From Austwickia sp. (GTDB lineage Bacteria > Actinomycetota > Actinomycetes > Actinomycetales > Dermatophilaceae), in contig CP064985.1 of NCBI GenBank assembly GCA_016699675.1, positions 2,790,001-2,854,000 of the forward strand: DNA of 64,000 nucleotides, in the 5' to 3' direction. Positions 7,814 to 15,686 of this stretch are shown piece by piece. The notes under the pieces were generated by a model. That model was not told where the DNA came from. It saw nothing but the letters and a program-made list of their open reading frames with translations, and made no database searches. The translations under genes were made by a program, and so were the position numbers. The first letter of the stretch is position 1; each line of letters opens with the position of its first letter.

Positions 7814-8834
7814 CGACCTCGTCGGGATCGCCCCCGTCGGGGGTCGCGGCGCGGCGGCCCCACCGGCGCACCATCGCCCACCGCCCGCTCGGCCCGCGTT
7901 CGCGGCCCGCCACGTCCGCGCCGCTCACCTCGCTGCCGGGCATGCGTACGGCGCGGGTGGCCGCGTCCGCGATGCTGGCGAGCCCCTCTCCGCGCAGCCG
8001 GTCCGGGCTGGCGTCGTCGGGATCCAGCGGCCACAGGTCGAGGGCCAGGGCCACCGAGGGCAACAGCGCCGCTGCGGCCCGGGCATAGCCCGCCGGCGAG
8101 GGGTGGAACCGGTCCGCGCTGAACATCTCCTCGGGCATCGCGGCGAAGTGCGGCCCGAGCAGGTCGCCCAGCGACACCGTCCGTCCGCCCGCCTCGACGA
8201 CGGCCACCGTCTGTGCGGCGGCCATGTCGCGCGCCCAGTGCCGCACCAGCAACCGCAGCGGCTGGGCCAGCGGCTCGATGGTGCCCAGGTCCGGGCAGGT
8301 CCCCACCACCACCTCGCAGTGCGCCTCGCGCAGCCGCCGTACGGCGTGTTCCAGGTGCCGCACCGAGATCGCCCGGTCGATGCGATGCGTGACGTCGTTG
8401 CCGCCGACGGAGATGACCGCGCAGTGCGGCGCCGGCACGGCGGTCAACGCCCGGGTGACCTGCGCGTCGAGCCAGCTCGCCTCGGCGCCGCTGACCGCGA
8501 CATTCGTCAGCCGCAAGGGGCGACCGGCGAGGGCGGCCACGCCGACGGCGAGGATGCCGCCGATGGTCTCGTACCGGCTCTCGGCCCCCACCCCCGCCGC
8601 CAGGCTGTCCCCAAGCACGATCAGGTCGATGGGATCGCCGACGCCGACGCCGTACAGGTCGCTCGCCTCCGGGAACGTCTCGAACGGCTTGCCGATCCGG
8701 CGACGGGCGTGGCGTGCCTCCGCCTTGATCGTCCAGTAGCCGACCAGACCCGCCGCGCCGACGCCGGCGAAGCCGAGGCCGCCACCGTACGCGGCGGCGG
8801 CTGCGATCTTGCGCGCTCGTCGGGCGCGTCCCAT
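7803..8834 (-). CDS. SGNH/GDSL-family hydrolase, membrane-anchored
   Basis: A 343-residue lipase/esterase-like hydrolase of the SGNH fold. A hydrophobic N-terminal segment (about 11-36) probably anchors it in the membrane or acts as an uncleaved signal. Block I is VLGDSLAAG with the nucleophile Ser77, block II NVAVSGA near 111, block III VGGNDVTH with Gly/Asn at 145-146, and block V ADRFHPS with Asp241 and His244. The substrate is unknown. The start ATG is preceded by GGAGG. The Asp/Gly-rich C-terminus overlaps the PaaX-like gene, so the two form a small operon. Confidence 0.88.
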   Translation of the reverse strand: MGRARRARKIAAAAAYGGGLGFAGVGAAGLVGYWTIKAEARHARRRIGKPFETFPEASDLYGVGVGDPIDLIVLGDSLAAGVGAESRYETIGGILAVGVAALAGRPLRLTNVAVSGAEASWLDAQVTRALTAVPAPHCAVISVGGNDVTHRIDRAISVRHLEHAVRRLREAHCEVVVGTCPDLGTIEPLAQPLRLLVRHWARDMAAAQTVAVVEAGGRTVSLGDLLGPHFAAMPEEMFSADRFHPSPAGYARAAAALLPSVALALDLWPLDPDDASPDRLRGEGLASIADAATRAVRMPGSEVSGADVAGRERGPSGRWAMVRRWGRRAATPDGGDPDEVDDD

Positions 8835-8946
8835 GCGGTCCTCCGGAGGGTGACGCTCGGGCGGAACGGTCGGGGAGGGGCGTGCGTGCGGTCACCGACC
8901 ACGCTATCCCAGCACCGCGGCGGGACCGCAGCCGACCGCGCGAGCC

Positions 8947-8973
8947 TCAGGTTCGCCAGCCGTCGGCCGATAG
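8947..8973 (+). promoter_or_regulatory. Possible sigma-28 (FliA/WhiG) type promoter
   Basis: GCCGATAG at 8966-8973 matches seven of eight positions of the sigma-28 -10 consensus GCCGATAA; TCAG at 8947-8950, at the required 15-base spacing, matches only two of four of the TAAA -35. It lies about 93 bases before the FlgK/FliD-like gene, which makes it more interesting than chance alone, but it is weak evidence. Confidence 0.3.
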
Positions 8974-9065
8974 GCACGACGTACTGGAGAAGACCCTCCA
9001 CTTTCGCCGGTGCGGCTATCGGACAGCTTCGGGGCCGCGGCCCCACTCACGGATGAGAAACGGCC

Positions 9066-11864
9066 ATGTCGTACGGGAGCTTCGCGCTCGAGCCCATCGG
9101 CGGGCACCGGGTCAACCCAGTGCTCCCCACGATGGCGTCGCTGCGCATCGGTGCACGCCAGGAGGGCGGCCCCGGCGCACGGGGCGGCTCCGTCGATGTG
9201 CCCGCGACCGCCCAGCCCCGGCCCGTCGAGCTCCCGCCCCTGTCCGCCACGTCGCTGCGGGCCCAGGCGGTCGGAGGCCTGCTCGAGGCGCGCCGCAGCG
9301 ATCTGGTCGGTGCCGAGCGGGCGGTGGGGGATCCCGGTGCCGCGGCCCGCCGCAGCCTCGCCGACGTGTGGCCCGAACAGGACCGCGATCGCCCGGATGC
9401 CAAGGCCGCGCAGGACGTGACGTTGACGCGCGCGGATGACGCCGCTGCCTCCCGCAAGCGCGCCGACAAGGACCGTCGCGAGGCGGCGGTGCGAGCCGAC
9501 CTCATCACCCGTACGGCGGCCGACGAGGCCGCCCGTGCCGCCGCGGCCCTCGCGGACGCCCAGGCCGAGCGCGCCGAACGCGTCGAGCGCAGCCGGTACC
9601 GTCAGGAGCCGACGGCCAGCGCGGCCGATCCCGCCGACGCTCGGGACGGCAGCGACTCGGCGGCCCGCGCCGCCCAAGATGCCCGCGCGCAGGGCGCCCA
9701 CGCCCAGCGCGCCGCCGCGCAGGCGGCCAGCGTCGAGGCCGAGTTCGGCCGTCAGGAGGAGACCGCGCGCTCGGCCGACGCGGCGGATGCGCGCCGGGCC
9801 GCGGAGGCGGCGCAGGCGGAGGCCGACGCGGCCGAGACCCAGCGTTCGCGGGACCCCCGCGCGGCGCTCACCGACGTGGTGCGCGCGGCGGACGACGTAC
9901 GGCGTCTGCGCACGGCGATCCACGACTACGCGAGCAGCGTGCGGGACGGCATCGACCGGGCGGTCGCCGACGTCAACGACCTCGCCGGTCGCGTGGCCGG
10001 CCTCAACGACCGGATCAGCGCCGCGGTCGACGGCGGCCGCCCGATCCCCGAGGACCTGGCTCGGCAGCGCGAACAACTCGTGGTCTCCCTCGCCCGGCTC
10101 AGCGGCGCCACCGCCCAGCCGGGGCCGCGCGCCAGCGTCGACGTCGCGATCAACGGCCGGGCCCTCGTGACCGGGGGTCACTCCGGCGCCCTGGAGAGCG
10201 TCATCGGCGCGGACGGCAGTGCCGTCGTCCGCATGGCCGACGGTCCGGCGCTGACCCCGTCGTCGGGCGTGCTCGCCAGCCGGTTGGGCACCGCCAACGG
10301 CGTCCTCGCCGCGCTGGACGGCGTCAGCAACGTGGTGCTCGGCCACCTCGGAGATCAGGCGGTCGACGCCGGCGGCGCGGCCGTCGACGGCGGCCCCGCG
10401 GCCGCTGCGGCACTCGGCGGACTGCTCCGCGAAGTGGCGCACGCCGCGCAGAGCAGCGCCGCGTACGCCCAGGTCGCTGCCGGGGTCGAGAACCTCGTCT
10501 CGCGCCTGACCCATGGCGACGTGCCGGCGGCCGTGCGCGGGTCCGACCTGATACTCGGCGCGGTCGACACCCCCGCGAAGACTTCCGCCGCGCGTCCGTC
10601 CGCGGAGTCCACCGTCGGCCCGCTGCGCGCGGCCCTGGCCGAGCTCGGCAAGGTCGCCGCCGAGGCGACGGCGCCCAGCGCCAGCCTGCCCAGCAGCACC
10701 GTCGTGTCGGGCGCGCCCGGCATCGCGACCCCGCTGGTGGCGGCCGACGCCCCCGCGGGTCTCGCCACGGTCCGGGTGCTGTCCCTCGCCGCTGGTGGGG
10801 CGGTCGGGACGGCGCAGTCGTTCCACCCCGACAGCCCGCTCGGCGACGGCTGGGAGACGACCATCGGCATCGTGGAGGCGCTCGGCACCGCCCAGGAGCA
10901 CACCACGGTCATCGAAGTCGGGCGTTATCCGACCCCGGCGGACCTGGCGTCATACATCAACCAGTCCAGCGCCGGCGTCCGGGCCACCCTCAACGAGCTC
11001 ACCGGCGGCACGGTGCAGCTGCACCTGGAGTCGCTGAGTTCGGGCCGCGGCCAGAACATCACGATCGTTAACGGGCTGCAGCCGCCGGCCGCCTCGGCCA
11101 TCCTCGGTCGCGCCGTGCAACTGACCGCGGCGCGCGACGCGATGATCGAGGTGCAGCGCGCGGGCCATACCGCGGCGGTCATGCAGTCCGCGACCAACTC
11201 GATCCGCGACGTGCTGCCCGGGATCTCCCTCGACCTGCACCGCGCCGACGCGGGCCGGGCCTTCCAGGTGGGTCTTCGCCGAGAGGCCGCGGACGTCACC
11301 GACCTCGCCGCCCGGCTGGTGGGCCGAGCCGCCGACGCGATCGGCGCCGCGCGGGCCGCCGGTGCCCCCGACACGGCCGCCGGCATCCTCGGCGCCCTGG
11401 GTCTCGCGGGTCCGCTCGGCGGCACCCCCGGTACGCCGCAGCCCGGAGCCAGCCCGGCGGGAGCCGGCGGGGACGCCGACCGACCGGCGCGCGGCGGGCT
11501 GCCCGGCGTACCCGGCCTGCACACCGGCCGCCGCGGCGACCCCGCGCTGGACAAGCGGGAGCTCGCCGCCGCGTTCGAGGCGGACCCGGCGGGGACGTCG
11601 AGCCGGCTCACCGGCACGGCGCGGGCCTTGTCGTCCGTGGCCGCGAACGTCAACGGGGCGACGTGGGAGGCGTACGTCGCCGCCCGTGCCGCCCAAGGAC
11701 CCGACCCGCTGGGCACCTACACGCCGGATGCCCGCAAGACGGGGCGGGACGACACCGTCGCCGTCGACCTGTCGCGTCGCGAGCGGGCCCTGTTGTCCGT
11801 GCTCACCAAGCTGCAGGACCAGGGCGACTGGCTGGGCCGACAGCTCGCGACCCAGCCGACCTGA
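9066..11864 (+). CDS. FlgK/FliD-like chimeric hook-associated protein
   Basis: A 932-residue protein that reads as flagellar hook-associated protein 1 (FlgK) joined to the filament cap protein (FliD). Residues 65-115 resemble the helical part of FlgK (LEARRSDLVGAERAVGDP); 117-265 are an Ala/Arg/Glu-rich insertion, probably coiled coil; 271-370 match FlgK closely (ADVNDLAGRVAGLNDRI, EDLARQREQLVVSLARLSG, DVAINGRALVTGG). Residues 565-770 resemble FliD (ATVRVLSLA, DLASYINQSSAGVRATLNE, MQSATNSIRDVLPGISLDL), as does the C-terminus (DPALDKRELAAAFEADP, KLQDQGDWLGRQLA). The FlgK start motif NIANxxTPGYSR is missing and the FliD outer domain is short. No signal peptide is seen; FlgK and FliD leave by the flagellar export system. 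No flagellar gene is nearby. Confidence 0.62.
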   Translation: MSYGSFALEPIGGHRVNPVLPTMASLRIGARQEGGPGARGGSVDVPATAQPRPVELPPLSATSLRAQAVGGLLEARRSDLVGAERAVGDPGAAARRSLADVWPEQDRDRPDAKAAQDVTLTRADDAAASRKRADKDRREAAVRADLITRTAADEAARAAAALADAQAERAERVERSRYRQEPTASAADPADARDGSDSAARAAQDARAQGAHAQRAAAQAASVEAEFGRQEETARSADAADARRAAEAAQAEADAAETQRSRDPRAALTDVVRAADDVRRLRTAIHDYASSVRDGIDRAVADVNDLAGRVAGLNDRISAAVDGGRPIPEDLARQREQLVVSLARLSGATAQPGPRASVDVAINGRALVTGGHSGALESVIGADGSAVVRMADGPALTPSSGVLASRLGTANGVLAALDGVSNVVLGHLGDQAVDAGGAAVDGGPAAAAALGGLLREVAHAAQSSAAYAQVAAGVENLVSRLTHGDVPAAVRGSDLILGAVDTPAKTSAARPSAESTVGPLRAALAELGKVAAEATAPSASLPSSTVVSGAPGIATPLVAADAPAGLATVRVLSLAAGGAVGTAQSFHPDSPLGDGWETTIGIVEALGTAQEHTTVIEVGRYPTPADLASYINQSSAGVRATLNELTGGTVQLHLESLSSGRGQNITIVNGLQPPAASAILGRAVQLTAARDAMIEVQRAGHTAAVMQSATNSIRDVLPGISLDLHRADAGRAFQVGLRREAADVTDLAARLVGRAADAIGAARAAGAPDTAAGILGALGLAGPLGGTPGTPQPGASPAGAGGDADRPARGGLPGVPGLHTGRRGDPALDKRELAAAFEADPAGTSSRLTGTARALSSVAANVNGATWEAYVAARAAQGPDPLGTYTPDARKTGRDDTVAVDLSRRERALLSVLTKLQDQGDWLGRQLATQPT

Positions 11865-11991
11865 CCTGGCGGGTGCCCGTCGCAGCGTGCGAGTCGCCCG
11901 GCGGATGGCTCGGCATCGCCGGCCGGCGGCTTCCTCAGCCCCGGTGCCGGGCGGCCGATCGGGACATCACCCAGCTCGGGACGGGAGTCTC

Positions 11992-12666
11992 ATGACGTTT
12001 GTGCGTACCCGCTCTGCGGCGCTCGCCGCGGCCGTCAGCGCCGTGACCCTCGGTGCCGCCGCGCTCGCGGGGGTCGGCGGCGACGCCACGCCGACCCGCG
12101 ACGCGATCGCCCTGGTCGGGCTGGCCGGCGAGGCCCGGCCCACGTCGACCGGCACCCAGCCCGCCGCGGTCGCCGGCACCACCGCCCCGGCGACCGAAAC
12201 CGGCCCGGCGCAGGGCATTGGTGAGGCCTCCTCGGCGAGCGCGGCCGCGGCGCCACGCTCGGCCGGGGGAGTGCCTACCGGGGCCGCGGCGGCTCCATTT
12301 TCGCCGAGCGGGTCGGCCGCCACCGACTCACCGGGTGCCGCAGCCTCCGCCGTACCGTCCGCCGCTCCTTCCCAAGCGCCGAGCGCACCCGCTACCGCCC
12401 CGAGTTCGCCCGCCGGACCGTGCACGACGACGGGCACGACGAAGCTCACCGTGGACCTCACGGACGCGGGCCTCACGTGCGCCCAGGCGACGAGCCTGCT
12501 CACGGCGTACCTCGCCGCCCCCGACGACGGCACCCACGGCAACACGAAGACCCTCGTCGTCAGCGGCTGGGCCTGCCAGAGCCCGACCGCAGCCCGCAGC
12601 GCGACCACGGGCGTGCGCGTGTTGTGCGCCAAGGGCGCCGAGACGCTGCTGGCCCGCGCCGGCTGA
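11992..12666 (+). CDS. Secreted Ala/Ser-rich protein with four-cysteine C-terminal domain
   Basis: A 224-residue protein with a signal peptide (MTFVRTRSAALAAAVSAVTL, likely cut after about residue 27), a 100-residue Ala/Ser/Thr/Pro low-complexity region, and a small C-terminal domain with four cysteines (GPCTTTG, LTCAQATSLL, SGWACQSP, RVLCAKG) that probably form two disulfides. I do not recognise a named family. It lies 127 bases after the chimera on the same strand; whether the two are cotranscribed is not shown. ATG 11992 is the first start before the signal sequence. Confidence 0.68.
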   Translation: MTFVRTRSAALAAAVSAVTLGAAALAGVGGDATPTRDAIALVGLAGEARPTSTGTQPAAVAGTTAPATETGPAQGIGEASSASAAAAPRSAGGVPTGAAAAPFSPSGSAATDSPGAAASAVPSAAPSQAPSAPATAPSSPAGPCTTTGTTKLTVDLTDAGLTCAQATSLLTAYLAAPDDGTHGNTKTLVVSGWACQSPTAARSATTGVRVLCAKGAETLLARAG

Positions 12667-12706
12667 CGCCGCGAGCCGCAGCCCGGGGTCAATTAGCTCG
12701 GCGGCG
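12667..12706. terminator. Imperfect hairpin between convergent genes
   Basis: CGCCGCGAGC (12667-12676) pairs, with one bulge, with GCTCGGCGGCG (12696-12706). It begins directly after the stop of the secreted protein and covers the last codons of msrA on the other strand. A terminator role is inferred from position; no T tract is present. Confidence 0.35.
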
Positions 12707-13418
12707 CCACGTCCAGCTGCGCCGGCACGCCGTCCGCGCTGGTCAACCCGACGGGGCAGGTAAGCCCGTTCGGACCATGCATGCAGTAGCCGTTCGGGTT
12801 CTTCTCCAGGTACTGCTGGTGGTAGTCCTCCGCGAAGTAGAACGGACCGGCCACCTTTTCGTCCGTGCGCCGGTCACCGCCCGCGGGCAGCAGCTCCGTC
12901 GTGATCGGCCGCGGGACGCCCGCGTCGCGCAGGACGGCACCGAACGCGTCGTACGTCGCGCGCGCCGCCGCCTCCTGAGCGGGCGTGGTCCAGTAGATCG
13001 CGGACCGGTACTGGGTGCCCACGTCGTTGCCCTGCCGCATCCCCTGGGTGGGGTCGTGGTTCTCCCAGAACGTCTTGAGCAGCAGCTCCGGGGAGATGGC
13101 GGCCGGATCGTAGGCCACCAGCACCGTCTCGGTGTGCCCCGTGCAGCCGGTGCAGACCTCGGTGTACGTCGGGTTCGGAGTGTAGCCGCCCATGTAGCCG
13201 GCCGCCGTCGACACCACCCCGGGCAGGCGCCACATGATCCGCTCGGCGCCCCAGAAGCAGCCGAACGCGACGTACAGCACCTCCGTGCCGTCCGGGAACT
13301 CGTGCATCGACGTCTCCAGGACGATGTTGCGCTCCGGGATCCCGGGCAGCGGCGCTGGCCGGCCGGTGATCGCGCCGCGCGGGTCCACCATCGTCGTCTT
13401 GACACGCTCGTCGAACAT
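12693..13418 (-). CDS. msrA: Peptide-methionine (S)-S-oxide reductase
   Basis: A 241-residue MsrA, which repairs methionine-S-sulfoxide in proteins. The catalytic motif AFGCFWGAER holds Cys54, GYMGGYTPNPTYTEVCTGCTGHTE follows at 74-97, and FAEDYHQQYLEKNP and the C-terminal YCMHGPNGLTC give the usual recycling-cysteine region. About 40 residues precede the catalytic core, longer than the minimal enzyme; ATG 13418 is chosen, with Met10 (13391) as the alternative. Upstream in-frame codons run into the divergent neighbour and are rejected. It converges on the secreted-protein gene and diverges from the YczE-like gene. Confidence 0.95.
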   Translation of the reverse strand: MFDERVKTTMVDPRGAITGRPAPLPGIPERNIVLETSMHEFPDGTEVLYVAFGCFWGAERIMWRLPGVVSTAAGYMGGYTPNPTYTEVCTGCTGHTETVLVAYDPAAISPELLLKTFWENHDPTQGMRQGNDVGTQYRSAIYWTTPAQEAAARATYDAFGAVLRDAGVPRPITTELLPAGGDRRTDEKVAGPFYFAEDYHQQYLEKNPNGYCMHGPNGLTCPVGLTSADGVPAQLDVAPPS

Positions 13419-13451
13419 GACGCCAGTGAAGCACCTCGCGGGGCCGACCGA

Positions 13452-13457
13452 TAGCCT
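13452..13457 (+). promoter_or_regulatory. -10 box (TAGCCT), seven bases before ATG 13465
   Basis: TAGCCT is followed by exactly seven bases and ATG, with no ribosome site. This fits a leaderless mRNA for the YczE-like membrane protein. Confidence 0.5.
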
Positions 13458-13464
13458 GCGATTC

Positions 13465-14112
13465 ATGCCCGACCTCGCCCCGCTGCCGCTGCGCAACCGG
13501 CCGGGGCGTCGGTTGACGCAGCTCATGGCCGGGCTGGTCCTGTTCGGCGTCGGCGAGGCCATGGTGATGGCGGCGGGGCTCGGCGTCCTGCCCTGGGACG
13601 TCCTCTCGCAGGGGCTCGTCAACCACCTCGGCCTGACCGTCGGCGCCTGGTCGATCATCATCGGCGCGTCGGTGCTCGCCGCGTGGATCCCGCTGCGGGA
13701 GCGGCCGGGGATCGGGACGATCTCGAACGTCATCGTGATCGGTCTGGTGCTCGATGCCTGCCTGGCGGTGCTGCCGCGGCCGAGTGTCCCCGCGGTCCAG
13801 GCCGCGCTGCTCGTCGCCGGAGTCCTGCTGAACGGGATCGCGTCGGCGACGTACGTCGGGGCGCGGCTCGGGCCGGGCCCCCGGGACGGGCTGATGACCG
13901 GGCTGGTGCGGATCACCGGCCGGTCCGTGCGCCTCATCCGGACCGGCATCGAGGTGACGGTCGTCGTGATCGGCTACCTGCTCGGCGGCAACCTCGGCGT
14001 CGGGACGCTGCTCTATGCGCTGGCGATCGGGCCGATCATCCACGCAACCCTGCCCTATGTCACGGTCGGCCCGCCGCCGGCCCCGATCGAGCGGGCCGAG
14101 CGCGGCGACTGA
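13465..14112 (+). CDS. YczE/YitT-type integral membrane protein
   Basis: A 215-residue membrane protein with about five to six hydrophobic segments. The segments FGVGEAMVMAAGLGVLPWDVLSQGL and NGIASATYVGARLGPGPRDGLMTGL match the YczE/YyaS group, where the LGxxPWDVL and GPGPRDGLM elements are conserved. The molecular function of the family is not known; in Bacillus yczE sits beside surfactin genes. The ATG at 13465 lies seven bases after a -10 box. It is a single-gene unit diverging from msrA. Confidence 0.82.
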   Translation: MPDLAPLPLRNRPGRRLTQLMAGLVLFGVGEAMVMAAGLGVLPWDVLSQGLVNHLGLTVGAWSIIIGASVLAAWIPLRERPGIGTISNVIVIGLVLDACLAVLPRPSVPAVQAALLVAGVLLNGIASATYVGARLGPGPRDGLMTGLVRITGRSVRLIRTGIEVTVVVIGYLLGGNLGVGTLLYALAIGPIIHATLPYVTVGPPPAPIERAERGD

Positions 14113-14140
14113 CCGCGCCCGACCCGCCGCCGAGCAGCGG

Positions 14141-14186
14141 TCCTGTCCAGATGCAGGCCAGCCAGCCAGCCACGCGTCGGACAGGA
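14141..14186. terminator. Stem-loop between the YczE-like gene and greA
   Basis: TCCTGTCC (14141-14148) and GGACAGGA (14179-14186) are exact complements with a 30-base loop, between two convergent genes. The long loop makes this a weak terminator candidate. Confidence 0.3.
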
Positions 14187-14203
14187 GACCGGGCCGGGGC
14201 ACA

Positions 14204-14231
14204 GGCCCCATGGGATCGGCCCCGTGGGATC
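14204..14231. repeat. 14-bp tandem duplication
   Basis: GGCCCCATGGGATC at 14204-14217 is followed at once by GGCCCCGTGGGATC at 14218-14231 (one difference). It is intergenic, just downstream of the greA stop on the opposite strand. Confidence 0.85.
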
Positions 14232-14251
14232 GGCCGGGGGACCAGCCGGCT

Positions 14252-14743
14252 TCAGCCGCCGTAGGGCTTGGCCGCCAGGATCTTGACGGTGATCTCCTTG
14301 CCGTTGGGCGCCGTGTAGGTCGCCGACTCGCCGGCCTTCTTGCCCATGATGGCTTCGCCGAGGGGGGACTTCTCGGAGTACACGTCCAGCCCGTCCTCGG
14401 AGATCTCGCGGCTGCCGAGCAGGAACTTCTCCTCGTCGCCGAACATCTCGACGGTGACGATCATGCCGGGCTCGACGATGCCGTCGTCGGGAGGCGTCTC
14501 GCCGACGATCGCGGTCTCCAGGAGCTGCTGCAGCTGGCGGATGCGGGCCTCCATCTTGCCCTGCTCCTCCTTGGCGGCGTGGTAGCCACCGTTCTCGCGC
14601 AGATCGCCCTCTTCGCGAGCGGCTTCGATCCGCCTGGAGATCTCGGTGCGGCCATCGCCGCTCAGGTGGTCGAGCTCGGACTTGAGGCGGTCGTAGGCCT
14701 CTTGGGTCAGGTAGCTCGCCTGTGGCGTCGTCGTTTCTGACAC
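14252..14743 (-). CDS. greA: Transcription elongation factor GreA
   Basis: A 163-residue GreA, which stimulates RNA cleavage by backtracked RNA polymerase. The N-terminal coiled coil carries the acidic tip residues in IEAAREEGDLRENGGYHAAKEEQ, and the C-terminal FKBP-like domain has GEAIMGKKAGESATYTAPNG. GTG 14743 (SETTTPQASYLTQEAYDRL) is the start because GGAGGAG precedes it and family length fits; a longer open frame upstream is not family-like. It is monocistronic as far as can be seen. Confidence 0.96.
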   Translation of the reverse strand: MSETTTPQASYLTQEAYDRLKSELDHLSGDGRTEISRRIEAAREEGDLRENGGYHAAKEEQGKMEARIRQLQQLLETAIVGETPPDDGIVEPGMIVTVEMFGDEEKFLLGSREISEDGLDVYSEKSPLGEAIMGKKAGESATYTAPNGKEITVKILAAKPYGG

Positions 14744-15059
14744 GGTCTCACTCCTCCATCCAGCCCTCGATGCGTCTCGACCCGCGGCACTGCGCCCGGG
14801 TGGTGCGGGCGCCGGTCCGAGTGCGCAACGGCCCACGGACAGCTCCCCCGACGCGAGCGCACCCGGCGGCCACCGCCGGGTGCGTACAAGTCACCCACTA
14901 TAGGCCCTGTCCGACGCGCCGTCAGCCTGGCGGCTGCCCGGGCACCCCGGACCGCGGCCGAGTTTCGTTAGGACGGTGCAGGATTGGGCCGGCGCGGGGT
15001 GAAGGGACGGGCGCCGCGGGCGGCGCCCTGGGCGAGTCGCAGGGCGGGGTCGCGTGGGG
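14744..15059. other. Intergenic region upstream of greA
   Basis: These 316 bases lie between greA and the DUF4307 gene, both on the minus strand. Apart from the greA ribosome site and a strong hairpin at 14858-14884, I see no gene. Open frames here have no ribosome site and no family resemblance. Confidence 0.6.
14858..14884 (-). terminator. Perfect 12-bp hairpin
   Basis: CGCACCCGGCGG and CCGCCGGGTGCG pair perfectly around a CCA loop. It lies 175 bases beyond the DUF4307 stop and 115 bases before greA, so it could end the first transcript or fold in the greA leader. No T tract follows. Confidence 0.45.
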
Positions 15060-15434
15060 TCAGGAGGGGGCGATCTCTCGGCAGTTGCGCAGCTTCGCCG
15101 AGACGGCCCGGGCAGTCGTGCGGACCTCGGTCTGATATGTCAACTCGCGCTGGTCGGCGGCGCCGAGCGTCACCTCGCGAGACCCCACGAGGGCGTGGTC
15201 CATGCCCAGCGCCTCCACGACACACAGGACGGTCATGTCCTTGGGCTTGTTCACCGTGTAGGTCGCCACCGCGGCCCGGTCGTCCCGGATCTCCCACGTC
15301 ACCGACTGCCAGGTGGGCTTGGTGAGGGTGGCTGACAGGCCCCACCAGACGGCGATCACCGTGGCCGTGATGAACGTGACGGTGGCCAGGAGCCAGATCT
15401 TGGCTCGGCCGGGGGCGGGGCGGGGGATGCGCAC
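15060..15434 (-). CDS. DUF4307 domain membrane protein
   Basis: A 124-residue protein with one N-terminal transmembrane helix (about 13-33, IWLLATVTFITATVIAVWWGL) and an extracytoplasmic domain (VTWEIRDDRAAVATYTV, TVLCVVEALGMDHALVGSREVTL, AKLRNCREIAPS) typical of DUF4307, an actinobacterial family of unknown function. Two cysteines (VLCVVEA and RNCREI) may pair. The GTG start is six bases after a TAGGCT box and has no ribosome site. It diverges from mca, as is usual in actinobacteria. Confidence 0.84.
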   Translation of the reverse strand: MRIPRPAPGRAKIWLLATVTFITATVIAVWWGLSATLTKPTWQSVTWEIRDDRAAVATYTVNKPKDMTVLCVVEALGMDHALVGSREVTLGAADQRELTYQTEVRTTARAVSAKLRNCREIAPS

Positions 15435-15440
15435 CGGATC

Positions 15441-15446
15441 AGCCTA
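15441..15446 (-). promoter_or_regulatory. -10 box (TAGGCT), six bases before GTG 15434
   Basis: Read on the minus strand, TAGGCT is followed by six bases and the GTG start of the DUF4307 gene, without a Shine-Dalgarno sequence, consistent with a leaderless transcript. Confidence 0.5.
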
Positions 15447-15686
15447 ATCCGGGTCCGGTGAGCCCTGGGTGGCGGCGAGCCACATCTGCGAGAGTGGGAC
15501 CACCGGTCGACGACACACGCCGACCGGTCACGTGGTTGCGCCCACCGGTTCGCCGGCGGCCTATGCTCGACCCAACGGATCCACCGTGGCCGCGTCGCAC
15601 GCCGTAGGGTGTGTCGGCGGTCACCCGATGGCCGCGTCGGGGACGAGGCGAGCCCGCAGGAGCGAGGACCCGGAAGGGGGAACAGC

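Noticed and set aside
15432..15560. Several CACCGGT/ACCGGT hexamers before mca
   Set aside because: They lack fixed spacing or a shared longer motif and are expected by chance in this GC-rich DNA.
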